Positions 44,298 through 53,841 of a DNA stretch of 64,000 nucleotides are shown here, piece after piece. The DNA is taken from contig NZ_SUMB01000012.1 in NCBI RefSeq assembly GCF_005048155.1, forward strand, positions 247,834-311,833, in the 5' to 3' direction. The notes below the pieces were generated by a model. The model saw only the letters and a list, made by a program, of their open reading frames with translations, had not been told where the DNA came from and searched no databases. The translations under genes and the position numbers were made by a program. Source of the DNA: Streptomyces piniterrae. GTDB lineage: Bacteria > Actinomycetota > Actinomycetes > Streptomycetales > Streptomycetaceae. Within the stretch, counting starts at the first letter, position 1; each line of letters opens with the position of its first letter.

Positions 44298-44903
44298 TCA
44301 TGGTGAGCGCGTCGCGGGCCTGTGAGAAACCTCCAGGGTTGCGACGATCTCGTTGATACGGGATGTGAAGGCGTCGTGGGCGTTGGCAGCGTCCACGATT
44401 CGCTGCGTCACCGTCTCCTCTCTTCGCCAGGCCTCCTCTTCCTGGGCGGTGACGGCCAGCTCCCATTCCACGAGGATCTCCGAGAGGGTGCTCACGGCGG
44501 CGCGAAGGTCTCCCGCCGACTGCTGGATATCCGCCGGGCCAAAGACGCGCAGGCGGTAATAGGCCACGGTGAGACCGCGGTCGGCGGTGCGGACCGCGTC
44601 GTGCAGTGCCTGTCGGCTGCCACCGTCCGGACTGGACAAGGCGGCCTGGAACGACCGGGCAGCGGGGATGTAGAGGTCGTAGGCCGAAAGGAATTGCAGG
44701 GAGGCATCCACCCGCTGCTGCAAGAGCCAGTCCTCGCGAACGTGCCGGGCCTGGGCATCGACCTGGTTCTGCATGGCCCGTGCCGTCTTCTCCGCTCCCA
44801 CGCGCGCCCCGCGCACTGCTGCGATTCCTGCCACCGCCGCTCCGCCCATGGCGCCGACCAAGCCCGCTCCGGCAGCAATCACGGCCGCTACACCTTGATC
44901 CAT
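44298..44903 (-). CDS. Membrane-anchored helical protein, unknown
   Basis: A 201-residue protein. Residues 5-33 are an Ala/Gly-rich membrane segment (VAAVIAAGAGLVGAMGGAAV); the rest is a long helical cytosolic domain with many charged residues (LQFLSAYDLYIPAARSFQAA, VSTLSEILVEWELAVTAQEE). The plan, one N-terminal helix plus a helical bundle, matches the product at 53105-53668, though the sequences differ. No function known. Single gene, ATG 44903. Confidence 0.7.
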   Translation of the reverse strand: MDQGVAAVIAAGAGLVGAMGGAAVAGIAAVRGARVGAEKTARAMQNQVDAQARHVREDWLLQQRVDASLQFLSAYDLYIPAARSFQAALSSPDGGSRQALHDAVRTADRGLTVAYYRLRVFGPADIQQSAGDLRAAVSTLSEILVEWELAVTAQEEEAWRREETVTQRIVDAANAHDAFTSRINEIVATLEVSHRPATRSP

Positions 44904-45639
44904 GAACCTAGCTTGCCCAGTGGTTCTGGCAGGTGTCAGGGAGATGGGCAAAGCTCCCCGATTCCGCCCGGGTCTCATCCAGACGCCCCTGTGGCCCCAC
45001 CAGCTCGTTGCCAAGGCGATCGCCAACTCCGGTAGTGGGGGAGGGGGTGAGGCGGAAGTCTCGGGCGGGTCTGTTTCGGGTGGGGCGAGTTGCCTCTCCC
45101 GGAGGGAGTAGTCCGTAGGAACGCGGGCAGTGGCGGGTGAACTTGTGGAGCGCCCGGCCACATGCTTGAGATTTGCACGCGAACGTGGCCGGCCACGTGA
45201 GACCTGGCCACCTTCACAGGGACAGGGCAACCAGCCGGGGGCGCTGTCACGTGGGCGCTCCCGAGGCCCGCACTGTTACGACGTAATACTGTGTGCCTCC
45301 GGCCCGTATGCCGCATGCCGCACTGGACCGGGTGGTAGGTACGACTGTCTCGTCTCAACGAACCTGGTCCGGCCTGGCCGGGGATTCGCGAGCGACTGGG
45401 TTCATTGAGAACGGACAACGACGCACCACGGACCGGCCTGATGAACTGCGGTGGGTTGACCTCTGGCAGCGAAGGTTGAGCGTTGTCAGCGAAGATTGGT
45501 GACCGCTGGTTTTCTCGGCGAAGGTTGAGTGGCTGTCCGGGGAGGCCGTGGGGATTGCGTTCCCGGCGACTTGTGATCTGGACTTCTTCGACGAGAGCGA
45601 GACGCTCCGCCTGCCCCAGTACGGTGGCTTCGCAACACC
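44904..45639. other. Gap without recognisable gene
   Basis: About 735 bases between the membrane-anchored protein gene and the phosphotransferase remnant. Repeated GCGAAGGTTGAG-like pieces occur at 45467 and 45518. No frame is convincing. Confidence 0.45.
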
Positions 45640-46030
45640 GGCTCCGAGATCGAAATCACTGCGGACCTGGTCCACGATCTGCTGCAGGAGCAGCATCCCG
45701 AGCCTTGCGGGACTGGCCATCGGCGAAGTACCGGGCGGATGGGACAACAAGCAGTGGCGCTTTGGGACGAGTTGGCCGTGCGCATGCCGCGTACAGAACG
45801 TGCCCCGGATCTCCAGCGCACGGAGTACCAATGGCTGCCCGTCCTGGCCCCGCGCCTGCCGCTCCCGATTCCGAACCTGTGCGGATCGGTGAACCGTCCA
45901 CGCGCTTCCCCCAGACCTGGACCACATGACGTGGGTTCCTGACGAGCCACTGGACCACGCCTCGATCAGGCGCGGCGACCACGCGGCTGACATGCCGGCT
46001 AGCTTCGGTCAGGTACGGCGCACCTCGATG
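45640..46030 (+). pseudogene. Aminoglycoside phosphotransferase family pseudogene
   Basis: EIEITADLVHDLLQEQHPE, then across frame changes WDELAVRMPRTERAPDLQRT and EYQWLPVLAPRLPLPIP, PVRIGEPSTRFPQTW, then WVPDEPLDHASI and HAADM. This is the N-lobe and start of the C-lobe of an APH/choline kinase-like enzyme. Several frameshifts; the catalytic HGDLHPGN loop is not found. Inactive resistance-type gene. Confidence 0.75.
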
Positions 46031-46390
46031 TCCACCGGGTCCCGGCATCCGCACCACGGGCCGTCGCCCACAGCCGCCCACAGCGTCGTCCACCGCGACC
46101 TCGCACTCCGGCAACGGCTCCGGCGTCCGGGTCCCGGACCCGTAGGGCTGCTCGTCGCCCGAGAGCAGATCGACAGGCCGCTCGTCGTACGGCACCACCC
46201 CACGGGGCCGGGCCCGGTTCCAGGTGGCGCACGCTTGCTCGATCTGGCCGAGTTCGAGCTGCAGCCGTAACCGGCTCAGGGCCTGTGACCACAGGTCCTG
46301 AACCGGTTACGGAGAACACCGAACTGCCGTTGTCCGCCATCACGGACAACGGCACCTGCGGTGCGTCGCTTCGCTTGCTCTCGCCCCTGC

Positions 46391-46444
46391 CCTACGAAGT
46401 GACTGGTTCCCTACGAAGTGACTGGTTCCCTACGAAGTGGCTGG
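46391..46444. repeat. 19-base tandem repeat, 2.8 copies
   Basis: CCTACGAAGTGACTGGTTC is repeated head to tail at 46391, 46410 and (partly) 46429. It ends within the last codons of the minus-strand gene at 46430. The 360 bases to its left, from 46031, contain no gene I can support. Confidence 0.9.
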
Positions 46445-46678
46445 GGGCGGCGGTGTCCAACCCGGCGGAGCAGGTTCGACGAGGTCGAGTTCTTCGTCGA
46501 GATACATCTCACCGCCGGCCAGGGGGAAGCTCACCAGGAGCTCACCGGTCGACACCCGCACCACGACCGTGCCGACCGGGTCCTCCGGATGGTCTGTCGC
46601 CTCCCGCGGCGTGACCTGGTCCCCGGGCACGAAACGCCGGGAAGCGGCAGAACCCCTCAGTCGTCCTTCTCCAGACAT
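46430..46678 (-). CDS. Small beta-rich hypothetical protein
   Basis: An 82-residue frame whose ATG at 46678 lies 22 bases inside the end of the secreted protein gene, so it would be translationally coupled to it. VPGDQVTPREATDHPEDPVG, then TVVVRVSTGELLVSFPL and GGEMYLDEELDLVEP look like a small beta-barrel. The tail is Pro-rich and enters a tandem repeat. No family known; coding evidence is the codon pattern. Confidence 0.45.
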   Translation of the reverse strand: MSGEGRLRGSAASRRFVPGDQVTPREATDHPEDPVGTVVVRVSTGELLVSFPLAGGEMYLDEELDLVEPAPPGWTPPPPATS

Positions 46679-47160
46679 GAGTCGCGTCCGTTCGGGCCCT
46701 TCTGGCCGTTGGTCCAGTAGGCCGTGATGATGCCCTTCTGGCCCATGTTCTGTCCATGGAAAGTGTAGTCGGCGTAATCGACGAACACGCACATCGTGCG
46801 CTTCTGTGAACCCTGCTTATAGGGATGGCAGTACAGCGTGTAGTACTTGCCGTCGGTTTTGCAGATGCTGTTGTAGAAGGCCTGCTGCCACAGCTTCTTG
46901 GCTGCCGCGTTGTAGGGATGGCTGGGCTTGTCGTTGTGCTTTCCCCCTTTCTGTATGTGGGCAAGCCCGAACTTCGCGTTCCCCGCGCGCAGGATCGGGT
47001 CTTCGCCTCCCGGGGACGCCAGGGTCGTGAAGCTGTCGTCCACTATGTGTGCCGCGCCGCTGCCGTCCCGTATGGGGCCGGGCGCCATGGCTGTTGTTGT
47101 GGCGATCACGGTCGCGCAGGCCGCTGCGGTCAGAGCAACGATGCGTTTCCGGTGTAACAC
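46657..47160 (-). CDS. Secreted Cys-containing protein, unknown family
   Basis: A 167-residue precursor from GTG 47160. Signal peptide: MLHRKRIVALTAAACATVIA with an Ala-rich cleavage zone near residue 28. The mature part has five Cys (in ICKTDGKYYTLYCHPY, RTMCVFVDY and the final DSCLEKDD region) and many aromatic residues (ADYTFHGQNMGQKGIITAYW), so a compact disulphide-bonded extracellular domain is likely. Followed by the coupled frame at 46430. Function unknown. Confidence 0.7.
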   Translation of the reverse strand: MLHRKRIVALTAAACATVIATTTAMAPGPIRDGSGAAHIVDDSFTTLASPGGEDPILRAGNAKFGLAHIQKGGKHNDKPSHPYNAAAKKLWQQAFYNSICKTDGKYYTLYCHPYKQGSQKRTMCVFVDYADYTFHGQNMGQKGIITAYWTNGQKGPNGRDSCLEKDD

Positions 47161-47726
47161 GATCAACCCCCGCTTCTCGTACGTGCGTTCGTCACGCTCC
47201 TGTCCGCACTGCCCAACCCCAAACATCACCAAAGCCCCTCCCAGGGCCTGACGCTGTTCGGGATCTCGGACGTTCGGACGTCAGGATTTCCCCGCGGTTC
47301 GCCATGCGATTGCCCCTGGATGCCCGCACCATCCGTCTCTTCGACACCGCGAGGCGCGGTACCGACATTCGCGAAACCGACACAGGGCACGCCATCCTGG
47401 CTTCTCGAAGACCACGAACACCCACGAGCCAACCCTTGATCACGGGAAACGGTCCAGCGCGAAAAGACGAAATCCGCCGGCCGATGTCCATCCGAAGCAT
47501 CCACTCCGGCGGTGCCACCGGCCACGCCGACGTGCGTCGGGTGGCCTCCCACCACTCGACCTCGGCTATTCGCCGACGCACGCGCTCCAGCGGCAGCCGA
47601 CGGCTACGTGGTGGCCGGTGGCCGATCCCTGAAAGGGGCCGGGCCCGTGGGCGAGATCGACGGTGAGGCGGTCAAGGCGGTCGAAGGCCGCGTACTGCGG
47701 CCCGGGCCCCGATCCACGACCGCTAC
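47161..47726. other. Gap without recognisable gene
   Basis: About 565 bases, divergent region between the secreted protein gene and the small frame at 47727. No family resemblance on either strand. Confidence 0.45.
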
Positions 47727-47945
47727 GTGAACGAGAAGGGGCCCGAGCAGCTCACGCAGACCTTCCGGTACGTGGACGCCGCGTGCGGGGTGCCGGGAAG
47801 CGCGACGGGCGAGCCGTGCGCCGCGCCTGCGGAGTGGATCGTCGCTGTCGAGGGCGGGCGGGCCGACTACATCGCCTGTGGTCAGCACATCACGGCGCCC
47901 TTGGACGTCGGTGGCGCACGCTTCCAGGTGGCGCCGCTTCGTTGA
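47727..47945 (+). CDS. Small hypothetical protein
   Basis: A 72-residue frame from GTG 47727 with three Cys (DAACGVPGSATGEPCAAPAEW and DYIACGQHIT), GC-rich third positions and no visible ribosome site; the frame is open about 20 codons further upstream. The paired Cys and the His could bind zinc. Convergent with the kinase gene. No family assigned. Confidence 0.45.
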   Translation: MNEKGPEQLTQTFRYVDAACGVPGSATGEPCAAPAEWIVAVEGGRADYIACGQHITAPLDVGGARFQVAPLR

Positions 47946-47998
47946 GCAGCCGCGGCCGGCTCCCGTGTTGTGTTTGGGCGACGGCCGGCGCCGCTGCA

Positions 47999-49774
47999 TC
48001 ATTCCGCTACCGGCTTCCACAGTGTGACCTCGCCCGCGTATCCGGTAATGCCACCCCACGCCCCGCCCTCCCGGGAAGCCGCGTCGCGGTCCTTGACCAC
48101 GTCGGTGATCTTGAGCAGGGCCAAGTTGCCCTTGCTCGTGACGGTGCAGAGCAGATCGCCCTGGGAGATGGCGTCGGCGCCGCCGAGTTGGGCACCCACC
48201 AGGTTCCCTGGCATCGGTTTGCTCTTGGCCGCGTGCGAGCACTCCTGAGGCGTGACGCCGAGACTCTTGCCGAATGTCGTACGGAATTGGATCTCGGTGG
48301 GCCACTGTCTCAGTTCGGTGTCCTGGCCGGCGATCTGCCTACCTTGCCCGCCGTTCTCGTCCTGGGCCGGGACGTCGAGGTCAACACTGGTGAATCCGGC
48401 GCTCGTGGACGGATATCTGAGGGAGATCGGCTTGCCCTCGAAAGCCGGTCGGTAGCCGGCCTGGGCCGGGGCCTTCGCCCCTGGCGAGGGCGCGCTGCCC
48501 ACCCGGTCCTTGCTCTTGGTGGTGGCACTGTCGCCGCTCCCCGGGGCCATCGCGATCACCATGCCGGCGACGGCCGTTGCGACCACTGCGCCGCCGATCA
48601 TCAGCCGTCGGCGGCGCCGGAAGGAGGGGCCGGATCCCGCCGTTTTGCTGTCGGCGGGCCCGGATCCCGGAGTGGGCGTGGTCGGCGCTGTGGCCTGGGT
48701 CGGGGCGGCATACGCGGGCGTGGGGGCGGCGGGCGGGGCCTCGGCCGATGCCTGGGTGGGCGCGTAGGCGGGCGGGGCAGCGGCCGGCCGCGCGGGGGCG
48801 TGGTCCGCGGCGGTGCCAGGTGCGCCCACCACGGGTGGGGAACTCGCCTGCGGGGGACGTCGGGACGCCTGCTCCCGGCCGGTGATCTCCTTGGTGAGCG
48901 GTGCGGGCAGCCAGCTGGAGAAGTCGCGTCGCGCCCGCCCCGATGCCTGTTCACACCAGTTCGCCAGAGCGCCGGGCTCCGGCCGCTGCAGCGGGTCGGC
49001 GGTCAGGCAGCCCGCCAGCATCTCTCGCAGCGGTTGCGGGTAGCCGCTCAAGTCCGGTGGTCGCTGGTCGGTGTTGGCGATGGTGGCGGCGATGGATATC
49101 CCGGCGCCGTCGCCGTACGGGTGGCGGCCGGTGGCCACCACCGCCGCGATGAGGCCGAGGGCGAAGATGTCGGTGGCCGGGGTGACGGTCTTGCCCAGTG
49201 CGTGCTCCGGCGACATGTACTGGGGCGTGCCGATGAAACCGCCGGTCTGCGTGAGCTGGGTGGCGTCGGTGGCACGGGCGATTCCGAAGTCGATGACCCA
49301 CGGGCCGTTCGAACTCAGCAGGATGTTGCTGGGCTTGAGGTCCCGGTGGATGACCGAGGCGGCGTGCACCGCGCTCAGGGCCTGCGCGGTGCAGCCGATG
49401 AGCTGGAAGGTGACGGCCAACGGGAGCGGGCCGAACCGGGACAGCGCGTCGTCCAGTGCGAGTCCGGGTATGTAACTCGTGGCGATCCAGGGCTGCTTGC
49501 CGTCCACGTCATGGTCGAGGACGGGGACGATGTGGTATCCCGAAACCCGGCTCGCGGCCAGGACTTCGCGCTCGAAGCGGGCACGGAAGTCGGAGTCCTG
49601 CGCGAACTCACGGCGGATGACCTTCAGCGCGACGGGCTGGTTGCCCCGGGTGCGCGAGAGGTAGACGGCCCCCATCCCGCCCTCGCCGACCTTCGCCAGC
49701 AGCCGGTAGCCAGAGATTTCCTGCGGGTCCTCCGGCCCCAGCGGGTCCAGCAGGCTATCTTCGGCTCTCGTCAC
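47999..49774 (-). CDS. Membrane Ser/Thr protein kinase
   Basis: A 591-residue receptor-type Hanks kinase. Kinase domain about 20-275: Gly loop GEGGMGAVY, Lys in VALKVIRREF, catalytic HRDLKPSN, Mg-binding DFGIAR, and FIGTPQYMSPE activation/P+1 region. Then a Pro/Ala-rich linker (about 300-400), one membrane helix (LMIGGAVVATAVAGMVIAMA near 420) and an extracellular domain of about 150 residues with no PASTA repeat. GTG 49774 follows GAGGGGGA. It would sense an external cue and phosphorylate cytosolic targets; none is adjacent. Confidence 0.93.
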   Translation of the reverse strand: MTRAEDSLLDPLGPEDPQEISGYRLLAKVGEGGMGAVYLSRTRGNQPVALKVIRREFAQDSDFRARFEREVLAASRVSGYHIVPVLDHDVDGKQPWIATSYIPGLALDDALSRFGPLPLAVTFQLIGCTAQALSAVHAASVIHRDLKPSNILLSSNGPWVIDFGIARATDATQLTQTGGFIGTPQYMSPEHALGKTVTPATDIFALGLIAAVVATGRHPYGDGAGISIAATIANTDQRPPDLSGYPQPLREMLAGCLTADPLQRPEPGALANWCEQASGRARRDFSSWLPAPLTKEITGREQASRRPPQASSPPVVGAPGTAADHAPARPAAAPPAYAPTQASAEAPPAAPTPAYAAPTQATAPTTPTPGSGPADSKTAGSGPSFRRRRRLMIGGAVVATAVAGMVIAMAPGSGDSATTKSKDRVGSAPSPGAKAPAQAGYRPAFEGKPISLRYPSTSAGFTSVDLDVPAQDENGGQGRQIAGQDTELRQWPTEIQFRTTFGKSLGVTPQECSHAAKSKPMPGNLVGAQLGGADAISQGDLLCTVTSKGNLALLKITDVVKDRDAASREGGAWGGITGYAGEVTLWKPVAE

Positions 49775-50554
49775 AGCTCCCCCTCGATGATCGTTATTCG
49801 GAACGATGCTACAGACGGGGGTGTACATGACAGAGGGTGCCGTGCGAGGGTGCCGCTACCTGGCCCGATGACGGGGGCACGCACACGGCGGCCGCCGTCA
49901 GCGCTCGGGGCAGCGGCTGAGGTCCGGTCGGCCGATGTGGCCGGGGCGTGCTGGACCACGCCCAGCCACAGGTGCGGCGGCGCACAGCAGCGGAGGCCGC
50001 CATGACCTGTTCCTGGTGGCCGCGTGGACCGACAGTCAGTAGCGGAGCCGCGGCAGACGCGCGGCTCGATCGGCTCCTCGTCACGGATCAGGGCCCGTGC
50101 CGACTCCGGACAGCACGGCCCAGTCACGATCTGCCGCGCCTTGCCCGTCTCCAGCACAGGCCGGCGCCGTCGATGAGCACCGCGACGTTTCGGCTCTGAC
50201 AGACCGCTATCCGGTTCTCCAGTAGCCGGCTCGACCGCCGCGCCCAGCGACGATCGTGAAGCCTCCGTAGGCGAGCACGTCCAACGCTCCGCCGGCCACA
50301 ACCCTGGACGGCCGCGGCACCACGGTGAGGTGATTGCGGAGCTGACCACCGCGCCTCCAACTCGGCCAGGCGCCTCCCAGCGCTCCGGCCCACACTCGCC
50401 ACGGTTGGTCTCGCACTCGCCGATCGGGCCGGCGTCCGCCTGGTCAGGGCCGTCGGGGTGTCCGTCAGTCGTCGCACCGGTCACGGCCGGTGATCATTGC
50501 GGGGCTGCCGTCGTGGCAGGAGGACGAGTCCCGACTGTCGAACTCCGTCTGTGA
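49775..50554. other. Gap without recognisable gene
   Basis: About 780 bases between the kinase and the GlxA gene. A minus-strand frame near 50120-50300 (LDVLAYGGFTIVAGRGGRAG, then NVAVLIDGAGLCW) has protein-like texture but no start or family. It may be a remnant. Confidence 0.45.
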
Positions 50555-51514
50555 TCAGCTGCTCGACAGCCTCTTGGGGGTGCCGGCCCGGAAGGTGCGC
50601 CGGTACGCCGCCGGGGTCGTCGCCAGCGCCCGGTGAAAGTGCTGGCGCAAGCTGTCCGCGCTGCCCAGCCCGCTCCGCTCCGCCACCGCGTCCACTCCCA
50701 GATCCGTCGTCTCCAGCAACTCCCGCGCCCGCGCCAGCCGCTGCTGGTTGAGCCACTTCAGCGGGGTGACGCCCACCTCCGCCGCGAAGCGGCGGCCGAA
50801 CGTCCGCGTGCTCACCCCTGCCCGGGACGCCAACTCGGCGATCGTCAGCGGACGGTGGAGCCGGGCCAGCGCCCAGCCCAGCACCTGCCCGAGGCCCTCC
50901 GACTGCGGTGGGACAGGGGCCGGCGGCAGTGCGTACTGAGTCTGGTCGCCCTCCCGGTGCGGGGCCACGACCATCCGCCGGCCGATCTCCGCCGCCGCTG
51001 CCGTGCCGTAGTCGCCGCGCACGATATGCAGGCACAAATCGATGGCCGCCGCCGTGCCCGCGCTCGTGAGGATCAAGCCGTCGTCGACGTACAGGGAACG
51101 GTCGTCGACGCGTACGTAGGGATGGCGGCGGCGCAGCTCCTCCGCGTACATCCAGTGGGTCGCCGCCGGACGCCCGTCCAGCAACCCGGCTGCGGCCAGC
51201 ACGAACGCCCCCGAGCAGAGGGAGGCGATCCGCGCCCCGCGGGCATGCGCCTCGCGCAACGCGTCGAGCAGCGCGGCCGGCGGTTCGTAGCCGTCCATCA
51301 TGCAGGCAGGGACCACGATCAGATCCGCCTCGCGCAGCGACTCAAGGCCATGCTCGGCCTCCAGACGCAGACCGCCAGGGGCGCGCTGGGCGCCTTCCGG
51401 GGCGGTGGCGCACAGCGTCAGCTCGTAGCCCTCGCCCGCGAACACCGCGCACGGCACGGCCAGCTCGAACAGCGAGGTCTCCTCCAACAGGGTCACCACC
51501 ACACGAAGCACCAT
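50555..51514 (-). CDS. GlxA family transcriptional regulator
   Basis: A 319-residue regulator: DJ-1/PfpI-like half (VVVTLLEETSLFELAVPCAV to about residue 180, with ARIASLCSGAFVLAAAGLLD holding the Cys elbow) and an AraC DNA-binding half (LASRAGVSTRTFGRRFAAEV, then FHRALATTPAAYRRTF). It is divergent from the MFS transporter gene 70 bases away, the usual target arrangement: it probably switches that exporter on or off. A paralogue lies at 16109-17131. Confidence 0.92.
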   Translation of the reverse strand: MVLRVVVTLLEETSLFELAVPCAVFAGEGYELTLCATAPEGAQRAPGGLRLEAEHGLESLREADLIVVPACMMDGYEPPAALLDALREAHARGARIASLCSGAFVLAAAGLLDGRPAATHWMYAEELRRRHPYVRVDDRSLYVDDGLILTSAGTAAAIDLCLHIVRGDYGTAAAAEIGRRMVVAPHREGDQTQYALPPAPVPPQSEGLGQVLGWALARLHRPLTIAELASRAGVSTRTFGRRFAAEVGVTPLKWLNQQRLARARELLETTDLGVDAVAERSGLGSADSLRQHFHRALATTPAAYRRTFRAGTPKRLSSS

Positions 51515-51584
51515 GGCGTAAACCTAGGGGAAGCTGACGTTTTCGCCAATGGCGTGGCATGGACGCTGGCTGGATGGTGAGTGC

Positions 51585-52949
51585 ATGGCATGGAACACAC
51601 TGACCCCGCCCGGCCACAGGCTGGCCCTCGCCGGGATCTCGGCGATCGGCGTGACCTTCGGTTTCGCGCGGTACGGATACGGGCTCTTCCTCCCCGAGCT
51701 GCGCGAGGAGTTCGGGCTCTCCGTCTTTCTCGTCGGGCTGATCGGTAGCGCCACCTACGTCGGCTATCTGGCCGCGCTGCTGACGGTCGGTGCCCTCATC
51801 GCGCGCTTCGGCCCGCGCCCGCTCGTCCTCGTCGGCGGGCTCTGCGCCGCCGTCGGGATGGGACTTGTGGCGCTCGCTCAGGGGCCGGGGCTGCTGATCA
51901 CCGGGCTGACTCTCGCCGGTACGAGCGCCGGCTGGGCCTGGGCCCCCTACTCCGACGCGGTCGACCGGATGGTGCCGGCCGGGCGGCGCGAGCACGTCTT
52001 GGGCACCATCGCCAGCGGCACCGCCTTCGCCGTCGCGGTCGCGGGCCCGCTGGCGCTGCTCGCCCACGGCAGCCGATGGCGGTACGCCTGGCTGGCCTTC
52101 GCGCTGGCGGCGCTGGCATCGACCGCGTACAACGCACGTGTGCTGCCCGGGGGTTCGGGCCGACGGATGCAGAGCGGCAGCGGCCGGCCGACGTACCGCC
52201 GCAGCGCACTGCCGCTCCTGCTCACCGCCGTCATCTACGGCCTCGTCGGCGCCGTCTACTGGTCCTTCGCCGTCGAAGCGATCACCGACGCGGCGGACAC
52301 CGGTCCCGCAACCGCGCCCCTTTTCTGGTCCCTGATGGGCGCGGCCGGCACGGCCGGCGCGCTGACCGGCCACGCCATCGCGCGGTACGGGCTGCACCGC
52401 GTCCACACCGGGCTCTTCTTCGGCATCGCCGTCGCGGTCGCCCTACTCGGCCTCGCCCCCGGCTCGCTCCCCGCCGTCGCCCTCTCCGCCCTGCTCTACG
52501 GCCCGTGCTTCATGGCTGGATCCGGGATGCTCGCAGTGTGGAGCTACCGTGTCTTTCCCGAGCGGCCCTCCGCCGGCTTCAGCGTCACCGTCTTCTTCCT
52601 GGGACTGGGCACGATCGCAGGACCTGCGCTGCTCGGCGCCTACGCCGAACTTCATGGCCTGCGAGCCGCGTTCCTCCTCACGGCAGGCGTCGCGGCCCTT
52701 GCCTTGGTGTGCGCTCCAAGCCGTAGCGCGCGCGGGCATGGACGCCATCAGGGACAGGACCAGGAACAGGACACTGGGACTTCGGAGCGGGATCGAGGTC
52801 AACCCCCTCGGCTTCGGGTGCATCCACCCCAGCCGACAGCACCCCCAGCACGCTTACCTCACAAGACCAGGTTCATTGGCAAGGAAGTGAGGAGGGCTGG
52901 GTTCGCTGTCAAACGCCCGTATCCGCAAAGCAGGCTCGATCGGGCATGA
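51585..52949 (+). CDS. MFS transporter, YbfB/YjiJ type
   Basis: A 454-residue protein with 12 predicted membrane helices up to about residue 385. The N-terminal GISAIGVTFGFARYGYGLFL and LPELREEFGLSVFLVGLIGS are typical of YbfB/YjiJ-type MFS proteins. Start at ATG 51585; an upstream in-frame ATG at 51549 lacks a good site. The last 70 residues (GRHQGQDQEQDTGTSERDRG onward) are hydrophilic, unlike the family, and probably come from a frameshift into following DNA. It would export a small molecule under control of the divergent GlxA regulator. Confidence 0.88.
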   Translation: MAWNTLTPPGHRLALAGISAIGVTFGFARYGYGLFLPELREEFGLSVFLVGLIGSATYVGYLAALLTVGALIARFGPRPLVLVGGLCAAVGMGLVALAQGPGLLITGLTLAGTSAGWAWAPYSDAVDRMVPAGRREHVLGTIASGTAFAVAVAGPLALLAHGSRWRYAWLAFALAALASTAYNARVLPGGSGRRMQSGSGRPTYRRSALPLLLTAVIYGLVGAVYWSFAVEAITDAADTGPATAPLFWSLMGAAGTAGALTGHAIARYGLHRVHTGLFFGIAVAVALLGLAPGSLPAVALSALLYGPCFMAGSGMLAVWSYRVFPERPSAGFSVTVFFLGLGTIAGPALLGAYAELHGLRAAFLLTAGVAALALVCAPSRSARGHGRHQGQDQEQDTGTSERDRGQPPRLRVHPPQPTAPPARLPHKTRFIGKEVRRAGFAVKRPYPQSRLDRA

Positions 52950-53104
52950 GCGGCAGCCCCGGGACGCCGGGGCCGCTGCTCGCCCTCGCTGCTAGGGCGT
53001 GTCCGAGGAGTCACCAGTGGCTGTGTGGGTGACGGCATCGCCGACTTCGCCGGGCTCCTGTCGGGAGAATGGGGAACCGTTTTGACTACGTGATCGGGGC
53101 CGCT

Positions 53105-53668
53105 ATGAGTCTGTCGGGACAGATACTTCCGCTGGTGGGTGTGGCGCTGGGCGCTGTCGGGTCGTTCCTGGTGAGCAGCTTGAACGACCGGGCACGGTGG
53201 CGGCGTGAGCAGTCCGTGCGCTGGGATGGGCGGCGTCTGGACGCATATGGCGAGTACATCCACGCGGTCAAGGAGCTCGCGGGCCGCTATCAGCGCATCG
53301 CTGCGGGGTGCGGGCTGGTGACCGGTCCCGCACCGCTGGAGCTCACCGCCGAGGTGCTCGCCGAGCTCGGCGCGGCTGAGGCCCGCCGTTCCGCGCTGGG
53401 GGAGACCTGCGAACTGTTGGGAGACACGGACACGAACACCGCGTCCAAGACGCTGAACCACTGCCTGTGGCGGCTGGAGCACCTGGCGCGGGGCGTGTCC
53501 ACGGAAGTCGAACAGAGCTGGGAGCAGGCGTACTTGGAGTTCAGAGACGCACAGCGACGGTACATCGAGTGCGCACGAGCCAGTCTGGGGGTGACCGGTC
53601 CGGTCAACCGGGACGTCGCCTGGCCCTCGGCCTGGCGGCCCGTGAGTCGATCGTCACGTGCCGAGTGA
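53105..53668 (+). CDS. Membrane-anchored helical protein, unknown
   Basis: A 187-residue protein: one N-terminal helix (ILPLVGVALGAVGSFLVSSL), then a charged helical domain (WRREQSVRWDGRRLDAYGEY, LAELGAAEARRSALGETCEL, EQSWEQAYLEFRDAQRRYIE). This plan is common in Streptomyces hypothetical proteins. ATG 53105 is chosen so that the helix is N-terminal; ATG 53069 in frame is possible. It ends at the edge of an IS5 remnant, so the last residues may be altered. Confidence 0.7.
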   Translation: MSLSGQILPLVGVALGAVGSFLVSSLNDRARWRREQSVRWDGRRLDAYGEYIHAVKELAGRYQRIAAGCGLVTGPAPLELTAEVLAELGAAEARRSALGETCELLGDTDTNTASKTLNHCLWRLEHLARGVSTEVEQSWEQAYLEFRDAQRRYIECARASLGVTGPVNRDVAWPSAWRPVSRSSRAE

Positions 53669-53679
53669 TGAGCCGGGTC

Positions 53680-53841
53680 CGGTTCGCGGCCGGAGCCAGA
53701 GCCGGATCCCGGCGACGGTGACGGTGACGGTGCCGTGGAAGATGTAGGCCCGCTTGTCGAAGCGCGTTGCCACGGCCCGGTGGGTCTTGAGCTTGTTGAT
53801 CATCCGCTCGACCTCGTTCCTGGGTGCGTACCGCGTCGGGT
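53680..53841 (-). pseudogene. IS5-family transposase C-terminal fragment
   Basis: RNEVERMINKLKTHRAVATR, then FDKRAYIFHGTVTVTVAGIR is the conserved IS5 C-terminus with the catalytic Glu (NEVERM). The remainder is displaced by the IS6-like element that begins at 53842, showing that IS6 inserted into IS5. Confidence 0.85.

Noticed and set aside
47663..50005. 780-codon plus-strand frame opposite the Ser/Thr kinase
   Set aside because: The kinase motifs (HRDLKPSN, DFG, Gly loop) are on the minus strand; the opposite frame is repetitive antisense text.
44298..53668. Treating the two membrane-anchored helical proteins (44298-44903 and 53105-53668) as duplicates
   Set aside because: They share only the overall plan (one helix plus a charged bundle); I see no alignable sequence.
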